A stretch of DNA of 64,000 nt from Budorcas taxicolor (Eukaryota; Chordata; Mammalia; Artiodactyla; Bovidae): contig NC_068910.1 in assembly GCF_023091745.1 (NCBI RefSeq), forward strand, positions 87,238,170 to 87,302,169, given 5' to 3'. Shown in pieces: positions 45,955 through 57,243 of the stretch. The position numbers were made by a program, and so were the translations under genes. Positions within the stretch are counted from its first letter, which is position 1; every line of letters starts with the position of its first letter. The notes under the pieces are model-generated. The model did not search any database. It was given only the letters and a program-made list of their open reading frames with translations, and was not told the DNA's origin.

Positions 45955-46130
45955 CTATTTTAAGTGTTTTATGTATCTTTGTGTTACGATTCCGTTAGGT
46001 GGTATTATTACTCCCATTTTAATGATAAAAGAGATTAAATCATTTATGTAATGTAACAGTAGCTTGCAGAAATATATTTCAAGCCCAAATCTGGAAGCAT
46101 CTAAAATCGAGGCTTTGTAACTTTCGAGCT
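45955..46130 (-). repeat. MIR SINE
   Basis: 'ggtggtattattactcccat' + 'tttaatgataaaagag' and 'agtagcttgcagaaatat' are reverse MIR words. Confidence 0.6.
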
Positions 46131-46344
46131 TAAGCTAGCAGTGTATCTAGACTTCCTCACCTGTGAAAAATGAAGATGTTCATTCCTAACTTGCAGTATA
46201 AAATGAGATGATATAAAATATAGTGAGTGATTTGACATAAATGAAATTATTCAACATAGGGGCCTAATTGCTTAAATAAAGTTCCTGTTTTTGAGAGGCA
46301 ATATAACTTTTCTCAGATTTCATTTTTTTTAGAAGTACTTTCTA

Positions 46345-46648
46345 GGAAAGTATTTATTTATTTGGGCTGTGCACGAGCTTTCACCAGTTGTGGTGAGTGG
46401 GAGCTACTCTTCCCTGTGGTGCTCGGGTTTCTTATTGTGGTGGCTTCTCTGGTTGCAGCTCGTGGGCTCCAGGCATGTGGCTCAGCAGCTGTGGCTCCCA
46501 GGCTCCAGAGCTTGGACTCAATAGTTGTGGCTCGTGGGCTTAGTTGCCCCACAGCATGTGGAATCTCAGTTCCCTGAACAGGGATCAAATGTGTATCCAG
46601 TGTATTGTCAGACAGATTCTTAACCACTGGACCACCAGGGAGGTCCCT
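46345..46648 (-). mobile_element. CHR-type SINE, long form
   Basis: On the + strand it ends 'cttaaccactggaccaccag' + 'ggaggtccc', preceded by 'cagggatcaaatg' and repeated 'gtggctc(g/c)tgggct' blocks typical of the GC-rich body. About 300 bp. Confidence 0.85.
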
Positions 46649-46654
46649 CACATT

Positions 46655-46815
46655 TCATTTTATACTAGCCTTGTTATGAGGAAAAAATATTCTTTCATCC
46701 TAGAAATGGGGAAATTGAGACACATGAAGATTCAGTGAATTACCTGGGGTCCCATGGCAGATGATGGCAGAGGTGGTACTACATAAACCTCCTAACTCTC
46801 AATCCAGGCTTTTCC
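46655..46815 (-). repeat. MIR SINE
   Basis: 'gaaatggggaaattgagaca' and 'gaattacctggggtcccatg' are the reverse MIR core. Confidence 0.65.
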
Positions 46816-47990
46816 TATCACTAAGTTGTCTTTAAATTGTTCAGCAGAAAGAAAAATAAACATGGTGGCAAAGAGGAGCTGTACATGGTAGAAACTACAA
46901 GCCTGCTCTTAAACTATGCATCACTGCTTACAATCCTTGTGACTGCTAAATCACTTGATATCTCAGTTGCAGTTTTTTATCCAGATAGACACAATGAAGA
47001 TTTTTTTTGTGGAGTTCTTGTAAAGAATTGGATGTAGAGTATTTAACTATATCTGACACACAGTTGGAACTTGATGAAGAAGAGCTACTATTTCTAGTGA
47101 CAGTTACTACTCTTTAATTATAATACAAACTATAATTATGTGTTTATAATTATGTACCTTTCATTCAGTGAAAAACATTATGTTTATGATACATCAGTTC
47201 TTGCTCTGGGCTGCGGGGCCAAAAAGATGACCAAGACACACACCTGATGGTGGAGTCTCTCCATCAGTAATTCTCAGCAGTTTCGTATCATATGCAACAA
47301 TGTCACAGTAAACGCACATTGACTAGTTTTCACTAATTTTTAAGATTTGTAAATACATCTTGCCCGATTTTCTCCTTATAGATAAGAAAGCCAGAACTGC
47401 CTAGCTCTTCTAGCATGGGACCACTGCTTATAGCTCCCCAGAAGTACATGACCCCAGGCTTGTGAATCTCGGAGACATGCAGACAAAAAGGAAGTGGGAC
47501 TCAGGGTACACATACTGGGCTCTCCATGGCCCTTTTCTGACTCCCCCAAATTATCACTGCATCAGCATATCAGCAGCATCTTTCAGATGTAAAATGATTT
47601 TAGCTTTTTAAAACTCCTTTCATATATTTTTCCATAATCATATCACTTATGCATGCCATATTTTATTTTAGAGTCAGAATATAACTCTCAGGCATAACAC
47701 ACCTTTTTCCTAAGAGAATGAAAAATGATGGAAAGAAATTCATGTCCCCTGTCTTTCCTGGGAAGTTGTAAAGCAACTGGTTGAATTCACTCTTAAAACC
47801 CTTATGAATATTCAGTGTAAGATCTTTATGCATCTCATAGTTCCTAGCTATTAAATACAACCACATTGATGAATAATTAGATTAGAAATATGGCCTATTT
47901 GCCGTTCATCTCAAGCTCAACCCAAACTGAAGCCCTCATCTCACCGATTAAAAGAGATTTTCAACCAGGGCACAAAATAGATTAAAGTCA
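46816..47990. other. Non-genic stretch, about 1.2 kb
   Basis: No repeat or exon recognised. Confidence 0.4.
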
Positions 47991-47999
47991 GGAACTCAT

Positions 48000-48520
48000 T
48001 TAATTTATTCACTCAACAGTTTGTTTTGAAGTATTTACAGTGTGCCAGATAAGGAAGATAAAATGTTGAACAGAACAAACACTGCCATCCTCATAGTCCA
48101 ATGAGAGACAAAAATGAAAATAACCACACAAATAAAAATGATAACTTTGATGAAATCTGTGAGTGCCACATGGCTCTATGGAAAGCCTGTAATAGGTAAA
48201 TTTGATCTGGGCAAGGAGTTAGGAAACACTCTCAGGAGTGATGATGTTTGAGCTTCAATCTGATGTCAAAAGCAGGAGTGAACTAGCCAAAAAGAGGCTA
48301 GTTATGAGACTTAGAGGCCAGAATGAGAGTTAGCATGACTGCGAGAGAAAGCAAGATGAAGTGCAAGGCAGTTCTGAAGAACTGAGAAAGGACTGGACCC
48401 CTTATGGCCTCATAAGTTATGCAGAATTTTGTTGTCCATCTCCTAAAAGCAATGGGAAGCTATGCAAGGAATGTTTTAAGCTAATGGTTTGGGGGTTTTA
48501 TCTATTTCCTGTTTATTTGT
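48000..48520 (+). repeat. Old mammalian repeat, 5' half
   Basis: 'tattcactcaacagtttgtt', 'acagtgtgccagataagg', 'aacactgccatcctcatagt', 'atgatgtttgagcttcaatc' and 'agcaatgggaagctatgcaa' follow the same family as 26850-28480. Name not assigned. Confidence 0.5.
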
Positions 48521-50195
48521 TGAGGTATGAGATATATGTTTAAATTGACAAGATTGCTTTCCACACAGTAATGAAATAGATTGGAAGGGAAAAATCGATG
48601 CTAGAAGATGGTGCCTTGAACTATAATGGGTAGAAAGAAGAGATAAACAGTTCTCAGGTTCACAGACTTGTGTCTCCAGAATACACATTTCTCCAAAGGA
48701 AAGAAATGCCAGTTTTGAAAGTCATCTTTGTGATGCAAATAGAAAAGCCCCTTTCGCTTTAGGACAGATGGTCACAGAAAGCAGTGGAGAAGTATCCAGT
48801 GATGTCACTGAACCTTGCAAATCGGGCTCTTCATTTTTAAAACTTAGAAACTCATAACCACCACAATGCCTTAATGGAATCATTACCAGTGGGTGAGGAA
48901 ATGTCATCCATTTGCCTCCTTGACTCCACTTGGACATAGGCCATTGTTTCTACAAAGAGTGGCTTGGAGCCATGTAAGGTTTCAGGAGAAATTGGCCTTT
49001 CAGAGGGGCATAGGAATAGATAATGCATATTGCCACCATAAAATCTCTAATGAATATTAAGGGTGGCTTTCATTTGTGGTGATTGAAATGAACTCATAAA
49101 TTCTCTCTCTAGGATGCGGGAATTTTTTCTTCCCTGTGGAGAGATTTAATGGATTTGTGGCATTCTGAATGATTTGGCAAGAAATCAGAGGTACCTGCAC
49201 ACTCACCCACAAAGGGCATTTAGTTTCTTGCCTAGGATAGTCACCACCACAAAATATTTTCTGTAGGAACCCAGAATGATTGATGCAGCCTACCGTAAGT
49301 CACGACAAGGTGTCAACTGAAAAACTGAAAAAAAAAAAAAAAAAAAGTGGTTAAAGACACCACAGCTTTTTAAAAAAAATTTGACTTTCAGAGAAGGGTT
49401 ATTTCCTTTTAGAAAAAAAATTAAAAAATGAGACCTGCCCCCTGCAAGAAATTTAGATCAGTTGTTTGTGGTGAGGGACATCATATTTTGAAACAAACTG
49501 AGTAATCCTACTGCTCTCTGTATGGAGTAGATTAAACTGTTCCCACACAGTGATAAATACATTGCAAAGAGCCATAACAGAAATACAGTAAGTTGTAGCA
49601 GTTAATGGTACAACTTCCAGTTAAAACAATATTCTTAGGATTTCTCTTGCCAGTCCCCATTTTATGTGTGCTATTTTTGATAAATTAATTTTTCACATTT
49701 GCAGAATCAATATCTTTCAAAGGTTCACAGTGAAAAGAATTGGAAGCAAGAGTTCTAGGGATCTTTGTAGTTATATGGGCCTGGGTTAGAAAAACCTACT
49801 CTGAAAAGTGCAAAGGTAATCTATGAAAACAGCACATGGGGATTCATATTAAAAATAGCATCCGCTCTAAGTTTTCTGTATACTTGGAAAGAAAATGGGG
49901 GAAAAACCCAAAGCAGCAATTACCCAAAGGCATTCAGATTTTATGATGGAACATGGCAGAGAAACTCTTTTTCAGAGAAAATAACTTTTAATTCTCTTGA
50001 ATGCTAGACTTTCAATTCTTGAATTAAAAAAGAGTTCTGGGTAATTTTGTTTTGTTGGAGGAGTTTATTCCTTTGCGGGATGAATCCATAATCATACTTT
50101 CATATCCCATGAGTTAAGACATTATGAAAGAAGTTAATAACTCCAATGACCTGTATTCTATTTATACGAAGAAATTATGACTATCATTTAAAACA
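48521..50195. other. Non-genic stretch, about 1.7 kb
   Basis: Contains an A tract at 49328-49346. An acceptor-like 'attctctctctag' at 49101-49112 leads into a short open frame, listed among rejected items. Confidence 0.4.
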
Positions 50196-50330
50196 CTGGA
50201 TTCTTTTTTTTTTTATTTTTTAGCTGTGCTGCATGGCATGTAGCATCTTAGTGACCCCACCAGGGACTGAACTCGTGTTTCCTGCAATGGCATGGAGTCT
50301 TAACCACTGGGCCAGCAGGAAAGTCCCTAA
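50196..50330 (-). mobile_element. CHR-type SINE, short
   Basis: T-rich start, 'agctgtgctgcatggcatgt', then 'cttaaccactgggccagcag' + 'gaaagtcc', the reversed CHR head. Confidence 0.75.
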
Positions 50331-50935
50331 GACACTGGATTCCTTTCTGACACAGGAAAACAAAATATGCTTCACTGTCAAAATTCTTCTGCATGTAGAC
50401 TTGCCTCTCAGCAGGCTTCCCTTGGATGGGAAACTTCTTCACTTGTGAAGTTTCTAGGTTGGAGGATAAGCCAGATAGTATAGTTTCTTTAGCTGTAAAA
50501 CAAGTGAATAATACTGATAATCACTAAGATCTCTTCCAGGGATAAATATTCACGACTCAACTCTGTGAGGAATAAGTAACATTTGTGAATTATATTAACA
50601 CATCATCTGGGCAATAGGACTTGATTCCCATCAAAATATTCCCAAACTCAAAGTCTTACATTTTTATTTGTAAGACGGTGAACCCCTATTTTTATCCAAT
50701 TTTACAATAAATAGGCAAGAGAAAATGTGTAGTGTTCTTCAAACTTGGATGTCTTACTGCTTGGGGGTCTGGGGGAATTCATTCTAGATGAGAATTAGGG
50801 GGCTTCGGAAGCCTGAAGATTTGAAGGAGAGGAGAGATACTGAAAGAAATGTCTGATGATTCCACATAAATCAATCTGTTTTCAAATTTGGCTAGAGTAT
50901 TATATTCCAAATCTATTTATCAGTGTATGGCTTCA
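50331..50935. other. Non-genic stretch
   Basis: No recognised feature. Confidence 0.35.
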
Positions 50936-51085
50936 TGAGCCAACTATATCAGATTCACCTAAGGTATTTGTTACCAAGGTTTGCCTAGTCCAGATTTACT
51001 GAATTAGACTTTTTAGAATCAACATTCTTTGGCAAGCTCTTTAGATGATATTTTTATGTGCACCAAAGTTTGAGAATTATGTCTA
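50936..51085 (+). repeat. MER5A-like DNA element fragment
   Basis: 'atcagattcacctaaggtat' + 'ttgtta', 'actgaattaga' and 'gtgcaccaaagtttgagaat' match MER5A order. Confidence 0.6.
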
Positions 51086-52019
51086 CAGAGTTCCGTGTTT
51101 CCTGATTTTTCAGTTCCATCTTCACCAGTCCAGGAAGTCTTCTGGAGAAGCTCTCATATGCATATCACTTTCAGAAGTTATTTAATCCCGTAAGCACAAC
51201 AATCCCTTGAAGCAGATAGTTCAGTGTTCCAAATGAGGTAGTAAAGGATAGGAACAGTATGGACCTAACAGAAGCAGAGGATATAAAAAAGAGGTGGCAA
51301 AAACACACAGAACTATACAGAAAAGATCTTTATGACCCAGATAACCACGACGGTGTGATCACTTACCTAGAGTGAGACATCTTGGACTGTGAAGTCAAGT
51401 GGGCCTTAGGAAGCATCACTACAAACAAATCTAGTGGAGATAATGGAATTCCAGCTGAGCTATTTCAAATCGTAAAATATGATGCTGTGAAAGTGCTGCA
51501 CTCGATACGCCAGCAAATCTGGAAAACTCAGCAGTGGCCACAGAACTAGAAAAGACCAGTTTTCATTCCAATCCCAAAGAAGGGCAATGCCAAAGAATGT
51601 TCAAACTACTGCACAATTGCACTCATTTTACATGCTAACAAAGTAATGTTCAAAATTCTCCAAGAAAGGCTTCAAGTTCCAGATGAACTTCCAGATGTTC
51701 AAGCTGGATTTAGAAAAGGCAGTGGAACCAGAAATCAAATTGCCAACATCCATTGTATCATAGAAAAAGAAAGAGGATTCCATAAAAACACACTTCTGCT
51801 TGACTACACTAAAGCCTTTGACCATGCGGATCACAACAAACAGGGAAATTCTTAAAGGAACGGTGAATGCCAGACCACCTTACCTGCCTCGTGTGAAACC
51901 TATATCCATGTCAAGAAACAACAGTTAGAACCGGACATGTAACAATGGACTGGTTCCAAATTGGGAAAGGAGTACATCAAGGCTGTATATTATCACCCTG
52001 CTTATTTAACTTATATGCA

Positions 52020-53037
52020 TTGGCTATTCGAGGTTTTTTGTATTTCCATACAAATCTTGAAATTATTTGTTCTAGTTCTGTGAAAAATATCTCTGGTAGC
52101 TTGATAGGGATTGCATTGAATTTGTAAATTGCTTTGGGTAGTATACTCATTTTCACTATATTGATTCTTCCAATCCATGAACATGGTATATTTCTCCATC
52201 TATTAGTGTCCTCTTTGATTTCTTTCATCAGTGTTTTATAGTTTTCTATATATAGGTCTTTAGTTTCTTTAGGTAGATATATTCCTAAGTATTTTATTCT
52301 TTTCGTTGCAATGGTGAATGGAATTGTTTCCTTAATTTCTTTTTCTACTTTCTCATTATTAGTGTATAGGAATGCAAGGGATTTCTGTGTGTTGATTTTA
52401 TATCCTGCAACTTTACTATATTCATTGATTACCTCTAGTAATTTTCTGGTGGAGTCTTTAGGGTTTTCTATGGAGAGGATTATGTCATCTGCTAACAGTG
52501 AGAGTTTTACTTCTTCTTTTCCAATTTGGATTCCTTTTATTTCTTTTTCCGCTCAGATTGCTGTGGCCGAAACTTCCAGAACTATGTTGAATAGTAGCGG
52601 TGAAAGTGGGCACTCTTGTCTTGTTCCTGACTTTAGGGGAAATGCTTTCAATTTTTCACCATTGAGGATAATGTTTGCTGTGGGTTTGTCATATATAGCT
52701 TTTATTATGTTGAGGTATGTTCCTTCTATTCCTGCTTTCTGGAGAGTTTTTATCATAAATGGATGTTGAATTTTGTCAAAGGCCTTCTCTGCATCTATTG
52801 AGAAAATCATATGGCTTTTATTTTTCAATTTGTTAATGTGGTGAATTACATTGATTGATTTGCGGATACTGAAGAATCCTTGCATCCCTGGGGTAAAGCC
52901 CACTTGGTCATGGTGTATGATCTTTTTAATGTGTTGTTGGATTCTGATTGCTAGAATTTTGTTGAGGATTTTTACATCTATGTTCATCAGTGATATTGGC
53001 CTGTAGTTTTCTTTTTTTGTAGTATCTTTGTCAGGCT
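52020..53037 (-). pseudogene. L1 ORF2 reverse transcriptase, inverted segment
   Basis: On the - strand it starts 'EPDKDTTKKENYRPISLMNI', continues with 'FSIDAEKAFDKIQ' (RT palm Asp) and 'FPLKSGTRQECPLSPLLFNI', and after a frame break reads an 'LADD' box (Phe of the usual FADD replaced) near 52475. It ends 'RNIPCSWIGRINIVKMSILP' to 'FVWKYKKPRIA'. Several breaks make it non-functional. Confidence 0.9.
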
Positions 53038-54229
53038 CTACTACAAAGCCACAGTCATCAAGACAGTATGGTACTGGCACAAAGACAGAAATATAGATCA
53101 ATGGAACAAAATAGAAAGCCCAGAGATAAATCCGCACACCTATGGACACCTTATCTTTGACAAAGGAGGCAAGAATATACAATGGAGTAAAGACAATCTC
53201 TTTAACAAGTGGTGCTGGGAAAACTGGTCAACCACTTGTAAAAGAATGAAACTAGATCACTTTCTAACACCGCACACGAAAATAAACTCAAAATGGATTA
53301 AAGATCTAAATGTAAGACCAGAAACTATAAAACTCCTAGAGGAGAACACAAGCAAAACACTCTCCGACATAAATCACAGCAGGATCCTCTATGATCCACC
53401 TCCCAGAATTCTGGAAATAAAAGCAAAAATAAACAAATGGGATCTAATTAAAATTAAAAGCTTCTGCACAACAAAGGAAAATATAAGCAAGGTGAAAAGA
53501 CAGCCTTCTGAATGGGAGAAAATAATAGCAAATGAAGCAACGGACAAACAACTAATCTCAAAAATATACAAGCAACTTATGCAGCTCAATTCCAGAAAAA
53601 TAAACAACCCAATCAAAAAATGGGCCAAAGAACTAAATAGATATTTCTCCAAAGAAGACATACGGATGGCTAACAAACACATGAAAAGATGCTCAACATC
53701 ACTCATTATCAGAGAAATGCAAATCAAGACCACAATGAGGTACCACTTCACACCAGTCAGAATGGCTGCGATCCAAAAATCTGCAAGCAATAAATGCTGG
53801 AGAGGGTGTGGAGAAAAGGGAACCCTCTTGCACTGTTGGTGGGAATGCAAACTAGTACAACCACTTTGGAGAACAGTGTGGAGATTCCTTAAAAAATTGC
53901 AAATAGAACTGCCTTATGACCCAGCAATCCCACTGCTGGGCATACATGCAGAGGAAACCAGAATTGAAAGAGATACAGGTACCCCAATGTTCATCGCAGC
54001 ACTGTTTATGATAGCCAGGACATGGAAACAACCTAGATGTCCATCAGCAGATGAATGGATAAGAAAGCTGTGGTACATATACACAATGGAGTATTACTCA
54101 GCCATTAAAAAGAATACATTTGAATCAGTTCTGATGAGATGGATGAAACTGGAACCGATTATACAGAGTGAAGTAAGCCAGAAAGAAAAACACCAATACA
54201 GTATACTAACACATATATATGGAATTTAG
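53038..54229 (+). pseudogene. L1 ORF2 C-terminal part
   Basis: From 'YKATVIKTVWYWHKDRN' to the normal ORF2 stop at 54227-54229. An uninterrupted 327-codon frame from the internal Met at 53246 covers the Cys-rich C-terminus ('NKCWRGCGEKGTLLHCWWEC', a zinc-knuckle-like CCHC arrangement) and ends 'SILTHIYGI'. The frame is well kept, so the insertion is relatively young, but the segment lacks endonuclease and RT in cis. Confidence 0.92.
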
Positions 54230-54616
54230 AAAGATGGCAATGATGACCCTGTATGCAAGACAGCAAAAGAGACATAGATGTGTATAGCGGACTTTTGGAC
54301 TCAGAGGGAGAGGGAGAGGGTGGGATGATTTGGGAGAATGGCATTGAAACATGTATACTATCATGTAAGAATCGAATCACCAGTCTATGTCCGATGCAGG
54401 ATACAGCATGCTTGGGGCTGGTGCACGGGGATGACCCAGAGGGATGTTGTGGGGAGGGAGGTGGGAGGGGGGTTCAAGTTTGGGATCGCATGTACACCTG
54501 TGGTGGATTCATGTCAATGTATGGCAAAACCAATACAGTATTATAAAGTAAAAATAAAAAGTTAAAAAATATTAAAAAATAATAATAAATAAAATAAAAT
54601 AAAAATAAATAAAAGA
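54230..54616 (+). mobile_element. L1 3'UTR and first A-rich tail
   Basis: G-rich 3'UTR (runs at 54301-54325 and 54451-54475) and 'ccaatacagtattataaagt', then an A-rich AATAAA-containing tract from about 54545. Confidence 0.85.
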
Positions 54617-54720
54617 TAGCACCAATTCATCAAACTATAAACTTAAAAAGAGTGAATTTAATGTACGTAAATTTTTCCTTAACAAATATAACTTAAAAAT
54701 AAATTAAAAAAAAAAAAAAA
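54617..54720 (+). mobile_element. Probable 3'-transduced segment with second A tail
   Basis: Non-L1-tail sequence 'agcaccaattcatcaaacta' to 'ttccttaacaaatataactt' lies after the first A tract and before the terminal A14 that abuts the target duplication, so it is inside the insertion. Its words resemble an older L1M 3' end ('aaaagagtgaatttaatgta'). Confidence 0.65.
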
Positions 54721-55167
54721 CTTTTATGCAGAGTACATCTTTTGAAATGCCAGACTGGATGAAGCACAAGCTGGAATCAAGATTGTAGGGAGAAATATCA
54801 ATAACCTCAGATGATACCACCTTTATGGCAGAAAGCGAAGAGGAACTAAAGGGCCTCTTGGTGAAGGTAAAAATGGAGCGTGAAAAAGGTGGCTTAAAAT
54901 TCAACATTCAAAAAACTAAAATCATGGCATCCAGTCCCATTACTTCATGGTAAATAGAAGGGGAAACAGTGGAAACGGTGACAAACTTTATTTTTGGGGG
55001 GTCCAAAATCACTGCAAATGGTGACTGCGGCCATGAAATTAAAAGACACTTGCTCATTAGAAGAAAATCTATGACAAACCTAGACAGTGTATTGAAAAGC
55101 TGAAACATTACTTTGCCAACAAAGGTCCATCTAGTCAAAGGTATCGTTTTTCCATTAATCAGGTATG

Positions 55168-55366
55168 GTTGTAAGCTTCCCTGGTGGCTCAGAGGTTAAA
55201 GCGTCTGCCTTCAATGTGGGAGACCTGGGTTTAATCCCTGGGTCAGGAAGATCCCCTGGAGAAGGAAATGGCAATCCATTCCAGTATTCTTGCCTGGAGA
55301 ATCCCGTGGACGGAGAAGCCTAGTAGGTTACAGTCCACGGGGTCGCAAAGAGTCGGACATGACTGA
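55168..55366 (+). mobile_element. Bov-tA SINE nested in BovB
   Basis: Complete element, head 'agcttccctggtggctcaga', tail 'agtcggacatgactgaga', dividing the BovB sequence for the conserved 'YG.ESWT' region. Confidence 0.93.
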
Positions 55367-55785
55367 GAGAGTTGGGACCATAAAGAAGGCTGAGTGACCA
55401 AGAATTGATGCTTTTGAACTGTGGTGTTGGAGAAGACTCTTGAGTGTCCCTTGGACTGCAAGGAGATCAAACCAGTTCATCCTGAAGGAAATCAATCCTG
55501 AATATTCATTAGAAGGACTGATGCTGAAGCTAAAGCTGAAGCTCCAATACTTTGGCCACATGATGCAAAGAGCCAACTCATTAGAACAGTCCCTGATGCT
55601 GAGAAAGATTGAAAGTAGGAGGAGAAGGGGACGACAGAGGATGAGATGGTTGAACGGCATCACTGACTCAATGGATATGAGTTTGAGCAAGCTCCAGGAG
55701 ATGGTGAAGGATAGGGAAGCCTGACACACCACAGTCCATGCGGTCACAGAGTCAGACATGACTGAGTGACTGAACAACAGCTAAT

Positions 55786-56100
55786 GAGGTAATAGGACTT
55801 GGAGGATTGAGGAAGTTGCCCAAGCTGTGTTTCAGGGTCAAACTGGGTTTTCAGTCTTCCAAATCCCATTTCTGTAAGATACTCAAATTACCCTGGGACC
55901 TCACACTGAGAACACAGCAAAGGAATGCACTGGACAGCCCTAGGGATTTCTCAGTACTAAAGACTCCTGTGATCTGCCTGTATGAAAGTGTACAAGGCCT
56001 CTAATGGGGGAAGCTGACATTTCCCCAGAGACAGTTTTGTGCTTTCCAAACTGATTTGGTTGAAACTCCAATTTGAGAGTATTTTGAACTTTTGATACAT
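55786..56100. other. Non-genic stretch
   Basis: No recognised repeat or exon. Confidence 0.4.
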
Positions 56101-56103
56101 CAT

Positions 56104-57243
56104 CAGTTCAGTTCAGTCACTCAGTCGTGTCCCACTCTTTGCGACCCCATGAACCGCAGCACACCTGGCCTCCCTGTCCATCACCAGCTCCCGGAGTTCA
56201 CTCAAACTCATGTCCATCGAATCGGTGATGCCATCCAGCCATCTCATCCTGGCTCATCCCCTTCTCCTCCTGCCTCCAATCCCTCCCAGCATCAGTCTTT
56301 TCCAATGAGTCAACTCTTTGCATGAGGTGGCCAAAGTACCAGAGTTTCAGCTTTAGCATCATTCCTTCCAAAGAACACCCAGGGCTAATCTCCTTTAGAA
56401 TGGACTGGTTGGATCTCCTTGCAGTCCAAGGGACTCTCAAGTGTCTTCTCCAACACCACAGTTCAAAAGCATCAATTCTTCGGTGCTCAGCTTTCTTCAC
56501 AGTCCAACTCTTGCATCCACACATGACCACTGGGAAAAACATAGCCTTGACTAGACGGACCTTAGTTGCCAATGTCTCTGCTTTTGAATATGCTATCTAG
56601 GTTGGTCATAACTTTTCTTCCCAGGAGTAAGCGTCTTTTAGTTTCATGGCTGCAATCACCATCTGCAGTGATTTTGGAGCCCCTCAAAATAAAGTCTGAC
56701 AGTGTTTCCACTGTTTCCCCATCTATTTCCCATGAAGTGATGGGACCAGATGCCATGATCTTCATTTTCTGAATGTTGAGCTTTAAGCCAACTTTTTCAC
56801 TCTCCTCTTTCACTTTCATCAAGAGGCTTTTTAGTTCCTCTTCACTTTCTGCCATAAGGGTGGTGTCACCTGCATATCTGAGTTTATTTATATTTCTCCC
56901 AGCAATCTGGATTCCAGCTTGTGCTTCATCCAGCCCAGCGTTTCTCATGATGTACTCTGCATGTAAGTTAAATAAGCAGGGTGACAATATACAGCTTTGA
57001 TGGACTCCTTTTCCTGCTTGGAAGCAGTCTGTTGTCCCATGTCCAGTTCTAACTGTTGCTTCCTGACCTGCATATAGGTTTCTCAAGAGGCAGGTCAGGT
57101 GGTCTGGTATTCCCATCTCTTTCAGAATTTTCCACAGTTGATTGTGATCCACACAGTCAAAGGCTTTGGCATAGTCAATAAAGTAGAAGTAGATGTTTTT
57201 CTGGAACTCTCTTGCTTTTTCCATAATCCAGCAGATGTTGGCA
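56104..57243 (-). mobile_element. BovB LINE, 3' third
   Basis: Runs from the ttcag tail to 'ccagcagatgttggcaata'. The RT stretch (56562-57224 on -) is open for 220 codons, but its catalytic box reads 'LRYAGDTTLMAE', replacing the first Asp of YADD with Gly. The C-terminal block at 56198-56572 is in another frame. Confidence 0.93.

Larger units (their letters stand above)
52008..54730 (+). mobile_element. L1 LINE with inverted 5' part and 3' extension
   Basis: The insertion is bounded by aacttatatgca (52008-52019) and aacttttatgca (54719-54730, abutting the A tail), one mismatch in 12. From 52020 to about 53037 it is in reverse, and from about 53038 to 54616 in forward orientation. The two parts are adjacent sections of ORF2, and about 20 codons are missing at the joint. 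This is the twin-priming inversion pattern known for L1. It is followed by a first A-rich tail, 89 bp of other sequence and a second A tail. Confidence 0.92.
51231..55785 (+). mobile_element. BovB LINE interrupted by an L1 and a Bov-tA
   Basis: The BovB pieces are 51231-52019, 54721-55167 and 55366-55785. The first carries linker and RT motifs ('LPDVQAGFRKGSGTRNQIAN', 'GVHQGCILSPCLFNLYA'). The second resumes exactly where the first stops, after the 'cttatatgca' target, and covers the palm. Its YADD codons are lost to a 7-base deletion ('cctcagatgatacc' where intact copies read 'cctcagatatgcagatgata'). The third encodes the C-terminal block. Many stops are present. The 5' end is truncated. Confidence 0.93.

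Noticed and set aside
49113..49169. Possible phase-0 exon after 'attctctctctag'
   Set aside because: Good pyrimidine tract, but only 19 codons before a stop and no donor inside the open part.
53246..54229. 327-codon frame as a host gene
   Set aside because: Content is L1 ORF2 C-terminus, and it lies inside a flanked L1 insertion.
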